Made by a program: the position numbers and the translations under genes
Part shown: positions 39,997 through 49,586 of the stretch, one piece after another
Position numbering within the stretch: the first letter of the stretch is position 1
How the letters are laid out: each line of letters opens with the position of its first letter
The notes under the pieces: generated by a model
The model's database searches: none
What the model was told of the DNA's origin: nothing
The model's input: the letters and a program-made list of their open reading frames with translations, nothing else
NCBI RefSeq assembly: GCF_006717045.1
Contig: NZ_VFPH01000001.1
Span: 372,001 to 436,000 of the forward strand
Source of the DNA: Pseudonocardia cypriaca
GTDB taxonomy: Bacteria > Actinomycetota > Actinomycetes > Mycobacteriales > Pseudonocardiaceae
Direction of reading: 5' to 3'
DNA: 64,000 nt

Positions 39997-42332
39997 TCCG
40001 CCTCCGTCGCCGAGACGACGGCGTGGCGGAGCATCATCTCGGCCTGGTGGTCGCGCACGTGGGAGACACCTGCGCCGGGCGGCGGCGACGGCTCCCACGG
40101 GCCGTCGGCGTGCAGGGTCCAGCAGCGGGTGGCCGGGTCGAGGCAGGAGTCGAACATCTCGCCGAGCTTCTCGGCCAGGCGCGGGTCGGCCACCCGCAGC
40201 AGCACCTCGACCCGGCGGTCGAGGTTGCGGTGCATCATGTCCGCGCTGCCGATCCAGTACTCGCCGGCCGCGGCGAAGTGGAAGACGCGGGAGTGCTCGA
40301 GGAAGCGGCCGAGGATCGAGCGGACGTGGATGTTCTCCGAGAGCCCCGGCCGGCCGGGCCGCAGCGCGCAGATGCCCCGCACGACGATGTCGACCGGCAC
40401 CCCCGCCTGCGAGGCCCGGTACAGCGCGTCGATCACCTGCTCGTCGACGAGCGAGTTGACCTTGATGCGGATGCCGGCCTCGCGGCCCTCCCGCTTGGCC
40501 TCGATCTCGTCCTCGATGCGGCGCACGATGCCGCGGCGCACCCCGTACGGCGCGACGAGCAGGCTGCGGTAGGAGGTCTGGCGCGAGTAGCCGGTGAGCG
40601 AGTTGAACAGGTCGGCGAGGTCGGCGCCGATCGTCGGGTCTGCGGTGAGCACGCCCAGGTCCTCGTAGAGCCGGGCGGTCTTCGGGTTGTAGTTGCCGGT
40701 GCCGACGTGGCAGTAGCGACGGATCGTGGAGCCCTCCTGGCGCACCACGAGCGAGGTCTTGCAGTGGGTCTTCAGACCCACCAGCCCGTAGACGACGTGC
40801 ACGCCCGCCTTCTCCAGCTCGCGGGCCCAGCGGATGTTGGCCTGCTCGTCGAACCGCGCCTTGATCTCCACCAGGGCGACGACCTGCTTGCCGGCCGCGG
40901 CGGCGTCGATGAGCGCGTCGACGATCGGCGAGTCGCCGGACGTGCGGTAGAGCGTCTGCTTGATCGCCAGGACGTTCGGGTCGGACGCCGCCTGCTCGAT
41001 GAACCGCTGCACGCTGGTCGAGAAGGAGTCGTACGGGTGGTGCACGAGCACGTCGCCCTCGCGCAGGGTGGCGAAGACGCTGCGCGGGGTCTCCCGGTCG
41101 GCGAACGCGGGGTGCGTGGCCGGCACGAACGGGTCGTCCTTGATGTCCGGGCGGTCGACGGCGTGCACGGCCCACAGCGCGGTGAGGTCGAGCAGCCCCG
41201 GCACCGTGACGACGTCGTGCGGGTCGACGTCGAGCTCGCGCAGGAGCAGCTCCAGCACGTGGTCGCTCATCGTGTCGGTGACCTCGAGCCGCACCGGCGG
41301 GCCGAACCGGCGCCGGGCGAGCTCGCGCTCGAGCGACTGGAGGAGGTCCTCGTCGCGGTCCTCCTCCACCTCGAGGTCGGCGTTGCGGGTGACCCGGAAC
41401 GCGTGCACCTCGGCCACCTCGACGCCGGTGAACAGCTCGCCGAGGTGGGCGGAGATCAGGTCCTCGATCGGCAGGAACGTGATGGTGTCGTCTTCGGTGT
41501 CGACGCGGACGAGCCGCGGCACGTTGTTGGGCACCTTGACGCGCGCGAACCGCTCGGTGCGCCCGTCCGGGTCGCGGACGGTGACGGCGAGGTTCAGCGA
41601 GAGCCCTGAGATGTACGGGAACGGGTGGGCCGGGTCGACCGCCAGCGGCGTGAGCACGGGGAACACCTGCGCGGAGAAGTACGCCGACAGGCGGGCGTGC
41701 TGGTCGTCGGTCAGGTCCGTCCAGCGCAGGATGTGGATGCCCTCCGCCTCCAGCTCGGGCCGGACGTGGTCGAGGAACACGCGGGCGTGCGCCTCCTGGA
41801 TCGCCTGCGTGCGCGTCGAGATCCGGGCCAGCTGCTCGCGGGGGGAGAGGCCGTCGGCGCTGCGGACGGCGAGGCCGGTCTCGTCGCGGCGCTTCAGCCC
41901 CGCCACCCGGACCATGTAGAACTCGTCGAGGTTCGACGCGAAGATCGCCAGGAACTTCGCCCGTTCCAGCAGCGGCTGGCTCGGGTCCTCGGCGAGGGCG
42001 AGCACCCTCGCGTTGAAGTCCAGCCAGGACAGCTCGCGGTTGAAGTAGCGGTCGTCGGGGAGCTCGGAGACCGGCGCGCGCGTGCGGGCGGGCGGGCTGA
42101 CCGGCACCGCGGCGGCCGCAGGCGAGTTCGCCGTGCGGGCGCCGGTGGGCGGCGCCGCCGGGCCGGGCTGCTCGCGCGTCGCCGTGGCGGCCACCCCGTT
42201 GGCGGTGGAACTGCCCGCTGGGCTGACCCGCCGCGTGGACGGCCGGGGGGCGCTGCGCCCCGTGCGGCTCCGCCGGGCGCTGCTCACCTCGTCCGAGCCG
42301 TTCGTCTGCGTCTTGCGCGTGTCGTCAGCCAC
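39993..42332 (-). CDS. ppk: polyphosphate kinase 1
   Basis: Reversibly makes polyphosphate from ATP. About 780 residues. A low-complexity Ala/Thr/Pro/Arg N-terminal extension of about 85 residues precedes the PPK core, which begins LPDDRYFNRELSWLDFNARV. The core has SNLDEFYMVRVAG, the phosphorylated His region VHHPYDSFSTSVQ, the second catalytic GLKTHCKTSLVVR and the closing RVEVLLRVADPRL. GTG 42332 (VADDTRK) is chosen; a TTG at 42350 would add six residues, and neither has a good ribosome site. The stop overlaps the mutT1-like start. Cytosolic. Confidence 0.95.
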   Translation of the reverse strand: MADDTRKTQTNGSDEVSSARRSRTGRSAPRPSTRRVSPAGSSTANGVAATATREQPGPAAPPTGARTANSPAAAAVPVSPPARTRAPVSELPDDRYFNRELSWLDFNARVLALAEDPSQPLLERAKFLAIFASNLDEFYMVRVAGLKRRDETGLAVRSADGLSPREQLARISTRTQAIQEAHARVFLDHVRPELEAEGIHILRWTDLTDDQHARLSAYFSAQVFPVLTPLAVDPAHPFPYISGLSLNLAVTVRDPDGRTERFARVKVPNNVPRLVRVDTEDDTITFLPIEDLISAHLGELFTGVEVAEVHAFRVTRNADLEVEEDRDEDLLQSLERELARRRFGPPVRLEVTDTMSDHVLELLLRELDVDPHDVVTVPGLLDLTALWAVHAVDRPDIKDDPFVPATHPAFADRETPRSVFATLREGDVLVHHPYDSFSTSVQRFIEQAASDPNVLAIKQTLYRTSGDSPIVDALIDAAAAGKQVVALVEIKARFDEQANIRWARELEKAGVHVVYGLVGLKTHCKTSLVVRQEGSTIRRYCHVGTGNYNPKTARLYEDLGVLTADPTIGADLADLFNSLTGYSRQTSYRSLLVAPYGVRRGIVRRIEDEIEAKREGREAGIRIKVNSLVDEQVIDALYRASQAGVPVDIVVRGICALRPGRPGLSENIHVRSILGRFLEHSRVFHFAAAGEYWIGSADMMHRNLDRRVEVLLRVADPRLAEKLGEMFDSCLDPATRCWTLHADGPWEPSPPPGAGVSHVRDHQAEMMLRHAVVSATEAE

Positions 42333-42423
42333 GACGCGATTGTTCCCCAACCCACCCGTGATGTGTTCGTGACAGTGACGGACAACGGGGTGAACGGTTG
42401 GTGGCGAACCGCCCGCGGGGACG

Positions 42424-43101
42424 TCAGCAGCCCGGGATCAGGGCGAGCGCGCAGCTTGTGTGCTTCCCCACTCCCATGGCGGTGGCCTCTCGCAGGTCGG
42501 CCGCGGTGTCGACGTCGCGGCGCAGGCCGGGCCACGATCCGCCGAGCGGGTGGGCGCCGGACCTCTCGTGCTCACGGGCGGAACCCGGCCCGAACCTCGG
42601 GTCGAGGGCGGTGCCGGGAGCGGCGAGCAGGAACGTGGTGCCGGTGCCCTCGGCGTCGGGCACGAAAGCGCGTCGCGCACCGGCCGCGAAGAGCGCCAGT
42701 GCGGCTCCGACAGCCTCGTCGAGCTCCTCGGGTCGCAGGGCCGGCAGGTCGGCCTGCAGCGCACCGACGGCAGCGGCGGGGTCCTGCTCGCGCAGCACCG
42801 CGGCGCCGCGCTCGTACGCCTGGTTGAGACCGGGCACGGGGCCGTCCGGCGTCACCTCGATGCCGAACACGCCCAGCTCAGCGGCCACCACCGGGTCCGA
42901 GCTGACCACCAGCAGCCGGCGGACGGCGTGGGCGGCGCGTACCGCGTCGACCGTGTCGCGCAGGAGCGCCATCGCCAGCCGGGCGTGGGCGCGCGGCTCG
43001 CCGACGCCACCGTCGGCGGCACCGCGGAGCCGGGACTTCGCCTTGGTGAGCGGCTTGACGGGGACGATGAGGTCCACGGTCGCCCGGTCGATCGAGGTCA
43101 C
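42424..43101 (-). CDS. fbiD: phosphoenolpyruvate (2-phospholactate) guanylyltransferase, F420 synthesis
   Basis: A 225-residue CofC/FbiD enzyme that activates phosphoenolpyruvate or 2-phospholactate with GTP for coenzyme F420 assembly. The nucleotidyltransferase segment IVPVKPLTKAKSRLRG is near the N-terminus. LLVVSSDPVVAAELG, GALQADLPALRPEELDEAV and a late GSAREHERSGAHPLGG are typical. It implies that the host makes F420. ppk follows 91 bp downstream on the same strand, as in mycobacteria. It is divergent from an acyltransferase gene. Confidence 0.93.
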   Translation of the reverse strand: MTSIDRATVDLIVPVKPLTKAKSRLRGAADGGVGEPRAHARLAMALLRDTVDAVRAAHAVRRLLVVSSDPVVAAELGVFGIEVTPDGPVPGLNQAYERGAAVLREQDPAAAVGALQADLPALRPEELDEAVGAALALFAAGARRAFVPDAEGTGTTFLLAAPGTALDPRFGPGSAREHERSGAHPLGGSWPGLRRDVDTAADLREATAMGVGKHTSCALALIPGC

Positions 43102-43162
43102 ACATCCATCGTGCCTGACCCGGTGGTGGACCTTGGAGGCCCGGCCAGGAACACTCTGGGGC

Positions 43163-43870
43163 GTGGTCAGGCGAGAGAGAGGCGGGTTCTGGATCGCGTT
43201 CTGCGCGGTCTTCTTCTACCCGATCAGCTGGCTGGTGGCCCGCTCCCGGTTCGAGGGCGGGGAACACGTACCACCGAGCGGCGGCGCGTTGATGGTCGCG
43301 AACCACGTCTCCCACCTCGACCCGATCTTCAGCGGGCTCGTGGTGCACAAGGCCCGCCGGGTGCCGCGGTTCCTCGCCAAGCACAGCCTCTGGCGCGCGC
43401 CGGTCCTCGGTTGGGCGCTCGCCGGGAGCGGGCAGATCCCGGTCTACCGGGAGTCGGCCGACGCGCAGCAGAGCCTGCGGGACGGCACGCGCGCGCTCCA
43501 GGAGGGCAAGGTCGTGGTGATCTACCCCGAGGGCACGATCACCCGCGATCCCGACGGCTGGCCGATGCAGTCGCGCACCGGCGTCGCCCGGCTGGCGCTG
43601 TCGGCGGACGTGCCGGTGGTGCCCTTCGTCCACTGGGGCACGCGCGAGGTGCTGGACGGGTACAACAAGAAGTTCCGGCCGCTGCCGCGCAAGCCCATCA
43701 TCGTGCGGTGCGGGGAGCCGGTCGACCTCTCCGCCTACCGCGACCGCCCGGTCGACGCCGTGCTCCTGCGCGAGGTCACCGACCTGATCATGACGAGGGT
43801 GCGCGACCTGCTCGCCGAGGTGCGCGGCGAGCCGGCCCCCGAGGAGTTCTACCGGAGGACGGCCTCGTGA
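43163..43870 (+). CDS. 1-acyl-sn-glycerol-3-phosphate acyltransferase (PlsC family)
   Basis: A 235-residue lysophospholipid acyltransferase that adds the second acyl chain in phosphatidic acid synthesis. The catalytic NHVSHLDP (HX4D) is near residue 47 and YPEGTITRDPDG (about 125) is the acceptor-binding motif. A hydrophobic stretch, WIAFCAVFFYPISWLVA, anchors it to the membrane. GTG 43163 is inferred from family length. The longer frame is only shadow. It overlaps gpsA by four bases (GTGA), linking two glycerolipid enzymes in one operon. Confidence 0.92.
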   Translation: MVRRERGGFWIAFCAVFFYPISWLVARSRFEGGEHVPPSGGALMVANHVSHLDPIFSGLVVHKARRVPRFLAKHSLWRAPVLGWALAGSGQIPVYRESADAQQSLRDGTRALQEGKVVVIYPEGTITRDPDGWPMQSRTGVARLALSADVPVVPFVHWGTREVLDGYNKKFRPLPRKPIIVRCGEPVDLSAYRDRPVDAVLLREVTDLIMTRVRDLLAEVRGEPAPEEFYRRTAS

Positions 43871-44883
43871 CGGCTCCGGTGCGGCGCGTCGCCGTGCTCG
43901 GTGCCGGCTCGTGGGGCACCACGTTCGCGAAGGTGATGGCCGATGCCGGGCGTGACGTCCGGCTGTGGGCGCGCCGTCCCGAGGTGGCCGCCGCGGTGAA
44001 CGAGCGGCACGCCAACCCCGACTACCTGCCCGGGATCGCCCTGCCGGCGCTGCTGACGGCCACCTCCGACCCGGCGGAGGCCCTCGAAGGGGCCGACGCG
44101 GTCGTACTGGCCGTGCCGTCGCAGACGCTGCGGGCCAACCTCGCGAGCTGGCGCGACCTGCTGCCGCCGGGATGCACCCTGGTGAGCCTCGCAAAGGGCG
44201 TCGAGCTGGGCACGTTGCTGCGGATGAGCGAGGTGATCTGCGAGGTCGCAGGCGTGCCTGCCGAGCAGGTGGCGGTGGTGTCCGGGCCGAACCTCGCCAG
44301 GGAGATCGCGGCCGAGGAACCGACCGCCACCGTGATCGCCTGCGCCGACCACGACCGGGCGGTCGCGCTGCAGCACGCGTGCACCACCGGCTACTTCCGC
44401 TCCTACACCAACACCGACGTCGTCGGCTGCGAGCTCGGCGGCGCCGGCAAGAACGTCATCGCGCTGGCGTGCGGCATCGCCGCTGGGATGGGCTTCGGCG
44501 ACAACACCAGGGCGTCGCTGATCACCCGCGGCCTCGCCGAGACCGCCCGCCTCGGCACGGCGCTCGGCGCCGACCCGCTGACCTTCGCCGGCCTCGCCGG
44601 GCTCGGCGACCTCGTGGCCACCTGCTCCTCCCCGCTGTCGCGCAACCGGACCTTCGGCGAGCACCTCGGCCGCGGCGAGTCCCTCGCCCAGGCAGAGGCC
44701 GCCAACCACGGGCAGGTGGCGGAGGGCGTGAAGTCGTGCAAGTCGATCTGCGCGCTCGGCGACCGCCTCGGCGTCGAGCTGCCGATCGCCGACGCCGTGC
44801 GCCGGGTGTGCCACGAGGGCCTCTCGGCGGCGGAGATGGGCAAGGAGCTGATCAGCCGGGCGCCGCGGCCGGAGTCGGAGTAA
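43867..44883 (+). CDS. gpsA: NAD(P)-dependent glycerol-3-phosphate dehydrogenase
   Basis: Reduces dihydroxyacetone phosphate to sn-glycerol-3-phosphate for phospholipid synthesis. The 338-residue protein has the dinucleotide motif VLGAGSWGTTFAKVMADAG (about residues 9-27), SLAKGVE, VVSGPNLAREIA, GGAGKNVIALACGIAAGMGF (with the catalytic Lys) and GLGDLVATCSSPLSRN. GTG 43867 overlaps the stop of the acyltransferase gene. The neighbours make the lipid role firm. It lies 22 bp before the gamma-lyase-like gene. Confidence 0.97.
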   Translation: MTAPVRRVAVLGAGSWGTTFAKVMADAGRDVRLWARRPEVAAAVNERHANPDYLPGIALPALLTATSDPAEALEGADAVVLAVPSQTLRANLASWRDLLPPGCTLVSLAKGVELGTLLRMSEVICEVAGVPAEQVAVVSGPNLAREIAAEEPTATVIACADHDRAVALQHACTTGYFRSYTNTDVVGCELGGAGKNVIALACGIAAGMGFGDNTRASLITRGLAETARLGTALGADPLTFAGLAGLGDLVATCSSPLSRNRTFGEHLGRGESLAQAEAANHGQVAEGVKSCKSICALGDRLGVELPIADAVRRVCHEGLSAAEMGKELISRAPRPESE

Positions 44884-44905
44884 CGCGCGGAGCTATGGTG
44901 CCCCG

Positions 44906-46009
44906 GTGATCGGGGACGGCACGCGGTGCGTGCACGGCGGGCACGAACCGGGCGTGCCGGGAACGCCGATGCATCCGGGGCCCGTGCTCTCCTCGACCTT
45001 CGAGCTCGGCCTCCCGTCCGACCCCACCCCGGCCGACTTCTACGGCCGGTCGGACAACCCCACCTGGCGAGCGCTGGAGACGGCGATCGGGAAGCTCGAC
45101 GGCGGCGAGTGCGTGGTCTTCGCCTCCGGGATGGCCGCCATCGCCGCAGTCCTGCGGCTGGCCGGCCGCGACGGCGCGCTCGTGCTGCCCTCCGACGGCT
45201 ACTACCTGGCCCGTTCCCTCGCCCACTCCGAGCTGGTGCCACTGGGTGTCGAGGTCCGGGAGACGCCCACGGCCGCTCCGCTGCCCTCGCTGGACGGGGC
45301 CGCGCTCGTGCTACTGGAGACCCCGTCCAACCCGGGCCTCGACGTCGCCGACATCGCCGCGGCCGCAGCGGCCGCCCACGCGGTGGGCGCCCTGCTCGCC
45401 GTCGACAACACCACGGCGACGCCGCTCGGGCAGCGGCCGCTGGAGCTCGGCGCCGACCTGGTGATCGCCTCCGACACGAAAGCGCTCGCCGGGCACGGGG
45501 ACGTGGTGCTCGGGCACGTCAGCGCGCGCGATCCCGAGCTGGTCGCGCGGCTGCGCGAGGCCCGCTCGCGGGGCGGGGCGGTGCTCGGACCGATGGAGGC
45601 GTGGCTCGCCCACCGCGGCCTCGCCACCCTCGACCTGCGCCTGGCCCGGCAGGCGCAGAACGCGGCCGCGCTCGTCCCCGTGCTGCGCGCACACCCGGCG
45701 GTCAGCGACGTGCGGTGGCCGGGCGACCCGGCCGACCCCGCCCACGCCGTGGCGGCGCGCCAGATGCGCCGCTGGAACGGCGTGTTGCGGTTCACGCTCG
45801 CATCGGAGGCGGCCGTCGGCGAGTTCCTCGCCGCCTCCCGGCTGATCGGATCGGCCACGAGCTTCGGCGGCCTGCGCAGCACCGTCGACCGCCGCCGGCG
45901 GTGGGGCGACGACGTGGCGGAAGGGCTGCTGCGCTTCTCCGCGGGATGCGAGGACGAGTCCGACCTGGTCCCCGATGTGTGCGCGGCCCTGGACGCGATC
46001 ACCGCTTGA
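44906..46009 (+). CDS. Cys/Met metabolism PLP enzyme (cystathionine gamma-lyase-like)
   Basis: A 367-residue enzyme of the cystathionine beta/gamma family. It starts GTRCVHGGHEPGVPGTPMHP. FYGRSDNPTWRALE includes the PLP phosphate contact, and IASDTKALAGHGDVVLGHV contains the Schiff-base Lys. The ending SATSFGGLRSTVDRRRRW is typical of lyases that release ammonia, sulfide and an oxo acid. It is a little shorter than usual (about 380-400). GTG 44906 has no ribosome site, and a TATGGT box ends 6 bases before it, so a leaderless mRNA is possible. The exact substrate, cystathionine or methionine, is not decided. Confidence 0.88.
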   Translation: MIGDGTRCVHGGHEPGVPGTPMHPGPVLSSTFELGLPSDPTPADFYGRSDNPTWRALETAIGKLDGGECVVFASGMAAIAAVLRLAGRDGALVLPSDGYYLARSLAHSELVPLGVEVRETPTAAPLPSLDGAALVLLETPSNPGLDVADIAAAAAAAHAVGALLAVDNTTATPLGQRPLELGADLVIASDTKALAGHGDVVLGHVSARDPELVARLREARSRGGAVLGPMEAWLAHRGLATLDLRLARQAQNAAALVPVLRAHPAVSDVRWPGDPADPAHAVAARQMRRWNGVLRFTLASEAAVGEFLAASRLIGSATSFGGLRSTVDRRRRWGDDVAEGLLRFSAGCEDESDLVPDVCAALDAITA

Positions 46010-46112
46010 TCGAGCGGTCCGGCCGCCCGGCGAATGATCGGCGCGTCGGTCGTATATCACAGGTGCGTAAGCCGCTCAGCTGTGGTCTTATCTGCGGCAG
46101 GGAGGTGGTCGC

Positions 46113-46712
46113 GTGAAGCACCGACAACCGGACCCCATCGGTGCCGACCCCGATCCAGGGGAGGTACCGGGGATCGCGCGGCACCCGAGCGCGATCCCGA
46201 CGGGGTCCCGGGTCCTGCTTCTCAACGCCACCTTCGAGCCGCTCGCCGTCGTCACCGCGAAGCGCGCCATCGTCCTGATGCTCACCGGTAAGGCCGAGTG
46301 CGTCGAGGAAACCCTCGGCGGCGTCGCCTTCCACTCCGAGAGCCTCACCATCCCCGCGCCGTCGGTGATGCGCCTCTCCCGCTACGTCCGCGTGCCCTAC
46401 CGCCACGCGGTCCCGATGACCCGCGCCGGAGTGCTCAGGCGGGACGGACGGCGCTGCGCCTACTGCGGCAAGCGCGCCGACACGATCGACCACGTCGTCC
46501 CGCGCAGCCGGGGCGGCGCCCACACGTGGGACAACTGCGTCGCGGCCTGCCGCACCTGCAACTCGAAGAAGGCCGATCGGCTGATCGAGGAGCTCGGCTG
46601 GAAGCTCGACGTCACTCCGCGCGCCCCCGACCGCGCGGCAGGCGGGATCCTGGTGCTGGCGGTCGAGCCGCTGCCGTCCTGGGAGCCGTGGCTGGGGGAG
46701 CGCGCGGCCTGA
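46113..46712 (+). CDS. HNH endonuclease family protein
   Basis: A 199-residue protein with an HNH/zinc domain in its C-terminal half. CAYCGKRADTIDHVVPRSRG supplies one CxxC and the DH of the active site. WDNCVAACRTCNSKKADR supplies Asn and the second CxxC. The N-terminal half, with LLLNATFEPLAVVTAKRAIV, is the conserved lead of a widespread actinobacterial HNH family. GTG 46113 has GGGAGGTGG upstream. It lies alone. A housekeeping DNA-repair role is likely by distribution but is not shown here. Confidence 0.92.
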   Translation: MKHRQPDPIGADPDPGEVPGIARHPSAIPTGSRVLLLNATFEPLAVVTAKRAIVLMLTGKAECVEETLGGVAFHSESLTIPAPSVMRLSRYVRVPYRHAVPMTRAGVLRRDGRRCAYCGKRADTIDHVVPRSRGGAHTWDNCVAACRTCNSKKADRLIEELGWKLDVTPRAPDRAAGGILVLAVEPLPSWEPWLGERAA

Positions 46713-46757
46713 CGGCTGCCCGCCCGACTCACCCGCACCCAGACCGCGACTCGCGGT

Positions 46758-47801
46758 TCAGTCGCGGGTGCGGCCCGGTGGGCGGCCGCGGTCGGGGCGG
46801 CCGCGGCGGTGGGGGCTCGTGCGGCTCCAGCGGCGCGGTGGTCCGCCCGCCCGGTCGTGGCCGTCGGCGGCGGTGCCGGCCACCATCGCCGGGCTGAGGA
46901 TCCGGATCGCGTCCGTGACCGGCCCGACGGTGATGGAGCCGACGAGGCTCGCGGCGGCGGCGTTCCGGTGGTCGGCGGAGCGTCTGAGCACGGCGGCCGG
47001 GGCCGGGACGGGTGCCACGGCCGGTGTGCGCAGGCCGCGCAGGACGGCGACGAAGAACGCGACCGCGGCGACGAGCAGCATCGCGACGGCGGTGAGCTCC
47101 AGTGCGGCGTCGACGGCACCCTGGTCGGATCCGGGCGGCTGACCTGCGACGATCCGCACGGCGTGGGCGGCCGACAGCGTGGCGAAGCCGATCCCGGTGC
47201 GGCGGATCAGCGCCCGCCCGGACCGGGCGCCCGAGCCGAGCGCGATGATCCCCGCGGCGCCGGTCCCGGACCAGGCCACGACGTCGAGCGTGGCCACCAG
47301 CCACCCGGGCGGCATCCGCCCCGGCAGCACGACGGCGGCGGCGGCGACGACCGCGACGATCACGACGGTCAGCCCGCCGACGACGCTCGCCGCGTACTTC
47401 CCGGCCCACCCGGTGACGGGCCCTCTGACGGCCAGCACGAGCAGCCCGAGCGCGCCGAGCATCGCGACGGAGCCGGCCAACACCCAGATGTTCATCGGCT
47501 CCTCGAGCCCGGCCGCCCGCACGAGCAGTGCCACGCCCGCGTACAGGGCGACGGCGCCCGCGATCCGCCCGGTGCGGGCGCTGCCGGTGAGCCCGGCGAC
47601 GGCGGCCAGCAGGATGGCGGCGGCGAGCCCGGTGGCGAGCGCGAGCACCCCGACCGCCTCGTGGGCCACAGCGTGCCGGCCGTGGATCAGGAGACCGAGC
47701 AGCACGGCGGCGCCGAACAGGGCGGCGAGCACGAGCAGGTCGATGGTGAGCGCGCGGCTGACGGGGATCAGGCCGCGGTGCCTGAGGATGGTGCTGCGCA
47801 A
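46758..47801 (-). CDS. hypothetical integral membrane protein, about 8 helices
   Basis: A 347-residue membrane protein without a named family. Eight hydrophobic segments are seen, including ALTIDLLVLAALFGAAVLLG, VGVLALATGLAAAILLAAVA and LELTAVAMLLVAAVAFFVAV. The tail (about 60 residues) is rich in Arg and Pro. TTG 47801 is chosen since GAGGGG lies 8 bases before it. The frame stays open upstream, where the sequence is Arg/Pro/Ser-rich, hence likely non-coding. Divergent from the exopolysaccharide cluster, so a link is possible but unsupported. Confidence 0.65.
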   Translation of the reverse strand: MRSTILRHRGLIPVSRALTIDLLVLAALFGAAVLLGLLIHGRHAVAHEAVGVLALATGLAAAILLAAVAGLTGSARTGRIAGAVALYAGVALLVRAAGLEEPMNIWVLAGSVAMLGALGLLVLAVRGPVTGWAGKYAASVVGGLTVVIVAVVAAAAVVLPGRMPPGWLVATLDVVAWSGTGAAGIIALGSGARSGRALIRRTGIGFATLSAAHAVRIVAGQPPGSDQGAVDAALELTAVAMLLVAAVAFFVAVLRGLRTPAVAPVPAPAAVLRRSADHRNAAAASLVGSITVGPVTDAIRILSPAMVAGTAADGHDRAGGPPRRWSRTSPHRRGRPDRGRPPGRTRD

Positions 47802-48092
47802 GGTGGTGACCCCTCGACGACAGGGGCGGCCGGATCGGGCCGGCCGGGGGCTGGGGAGCTCCACCTGGGGTTTCGACCGACGACCGGGTCCCGTTACCGG
47901 AGCGCATCCCGCCGGTCTCCGCGGGCGGTGCGCGCGATCAGTCGTTAACGAGGACCGCCACCCGCACGACTGAGATCGACGGGCGCACCCCGCGGTGCCG
48001 TGGACGTGACAACACGAGCGGCGCCGGGAGGTTCGCGAGCAGGTGTGATCGAGATGCACCGGGCTCGCGATATTGGGACGAGGGGGACGTAG
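47802..48092. other. divergent intergenic region before the exopolysaccharide cluster
   Basis: No gene is supported here. An inverted repeat with 7-bp arms (CAGTCGT at 47939-47945 and ACGACTG at 47966-47972) flanks a TCGTTAACGA palindrome (47942-47951). A GATATT box (48069-48074) lies 18 bases before the first GTG of the cluster, with a weak TGATCG 17 bases further upstream. The promoter of the cluster is probably here. Confidence 0.4.
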
Positions 48093-49586
48093 GTGAGTGC
48101 TGATCTCGGTACTGATCAGTCCGGGTTAGCAACGGCGATCCGGGCACAGTCGCCCGGGTCCCGTGCCATGGCAGCCGCGGCAGGGCGGTGGGCGGCGCGG
48201 TTCCGGGCGGCAGCCGTCGTCTCCGACCTCATCGCCATCACGCTGGCCGTGCTCGTCGGGCTGTCGCTCGGACTCGGGACGGACATCCCGGAGTTCGGCG
48301 ACGTCTCCCCGAGCGTCGGGCTCCTCTCGGGCGTGCTGATGGTCTGCGGGTTGGTCGTATCGCGCGCCTGGGATCCGCGCATCCTCGGCCACGGCTCGGA
48401 GGAGTTCAGCCGCCTGATCCGTGCGGTGGTCACCAGCGCCGTCACCCTCGGTCTGCTCGGCCTCGCTCTCGAGGCCACGGCACCGCGCCCGTGGGTCTTC
48501 GGGCTGATGCCGATGGCCGGCGCGCTTGCCGCGGCCGGCCGTCTGGCGCTCCGGTTGTGGCTCTACCGCCTCCGCAAGCAGGGCCGCTGCACGGTGCCGA
48601 TGCTCGCTGTCGGCACGATCGAAGCCGTCACCGACCTGATCATCAGGACCCGTAGGGACACCAACCGCGGATGGACGGTCACCGGGGTGTGCACGCCCAC
48701 GGGCGCGGCGAACCTGGGCGCCGACGGCATCCTCGGCGTCCCGGTCGTGGGCGACCTCGACGGCGTGGCGGATGCCGCGCGCGAGGGCGGTCACCGGGTG
48801 GTGGCCGTGTGCCCGACCCCGGGCTGGACGCCGCGCCGGCTCCACCAGCTGGCCTGGAACCTCGAGGACCTGGCGGAGGCCGAGCTCGTCGTCGATCCCG
48901 GCCTGATGGAGGTAGCGGGTCCTCGGCTGCACCTCGACCCGGTGGACGGGTTGCCGCTGCTCCGGCTGACGCGGCCGACCTTCACCGGCGTCTCGTGGGT
49001 GACGAAGCACGTCGTCGACCGGCTCGGCTCCGCGCTGCTGCTGGTCGTCGTCGCACCGCTCCTGATCGGCATCGCGATCGCAGTCAAGCTAGACGGCGGG
49101 CCCGTTCTGTTCCGGCAGACGCGGGTCGGTCGCCACGGCCGCGAGTTCTCGATGCTCAAGTTCCGGACGATGGTGGTCGACGCCGAGCAGCGCCTCGGTG
49201 ACCTGCGCGCGGGTAACGAGGGCGCCGGACCGCTGTTCAAGCTCAAGCACGACCCCCGGGTCACCCGGGTCGGGGCGCTCCTGCGCCGCTACTCGCTCGA
49301 CGAGCTGCCGCAGCTGGTCAACGTGCTGATGGGCTCGATGTCGCTCGTCGGGCCGCGGCCGCCGCTCCCGAGGGAGGTCGCCACCTACGGGCGCGACGCC
49401 CAGCGGCGCCTGCTGGTCAGGCCCGGACTCACCGGGCTGTGGCAGATCAGCGGGCGCAGCGACCTGTCGTGGGAGGAGTCCGTGCGGCTCGACCTGCGGT
49501 ACGTCGAGAACTGGAACCTCGCGCTCGACGCGCTGATCCTCTGGCGGACGTTCGGAGCAGTCGCGGGCACCCGGGGCGCCTACTGA
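48093..49586 (+). CDS. exopolysaccharide polyprenyl glycosylphosphotransferase (WcaJ/WbaP type)
   Basis: A 497-residue initiating enzyme that moves a sugar-1-phosphate from UDP-sugar to undecaprenyl phosphate. About four N-terminal helices, a CoA-binding-like central domain (about 150-270), one more helix (LGSALLLVVVAPLLIGIAIA) and the C-terminal bacterial sugar transferase domain follow in order. In that domain VGRHGREFSMLKFRTM, SMSLVGPRPPLPRE and RPGLTGLWQISGRSDLSW carry the catalytic Asp/Glu and Arg motifs. GTG 48093 has GAGGGGG upstream. It opens the cluster. Confidence 0.94.
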   Translation: MSADLGTDQSGLATAIRAQSPGSRAMAAAAGRWAARFRAAAVVSDLIAITLAVLVGLSLGLGTDIPEFGDVSPSVGLLSGVLMVCGLVVSRAWDPRILGHGSEEFSRLIRAVVTSAVTLGLLGLALEATAPRPWVFGLMPMAGALAAAGRLALRLWLYRLRKQGRCTVPMLAVGTIEAVTDLIIRTRRDTNRGWTVTGVCTPTGAANLGADGILGVPVVGDLDGVADAAREGGHRVVAVCPTPGWTPRRLHQLAWNLEDLAEAELVVDPGLMEVAGPRLHLDPVDGLPLLRLTRPTFTGVSWVTKHVVDRLGSALLLVVVAPLLIGIAIAVKLDGGPVLFRQTRVGRHGREFSMLKFRTMVVDAEQRLGDLRAGNEGAGPLFKLKHDPRVTRVGALLRRYSLDELPQLVNVLMGSMSLVGPRPPLPREVATYGRDAQRRLLVRPGLTGLWQISGRSDLSWEESVRLDLRYVENWNLALDALILWRTFGAVAGTRGAY

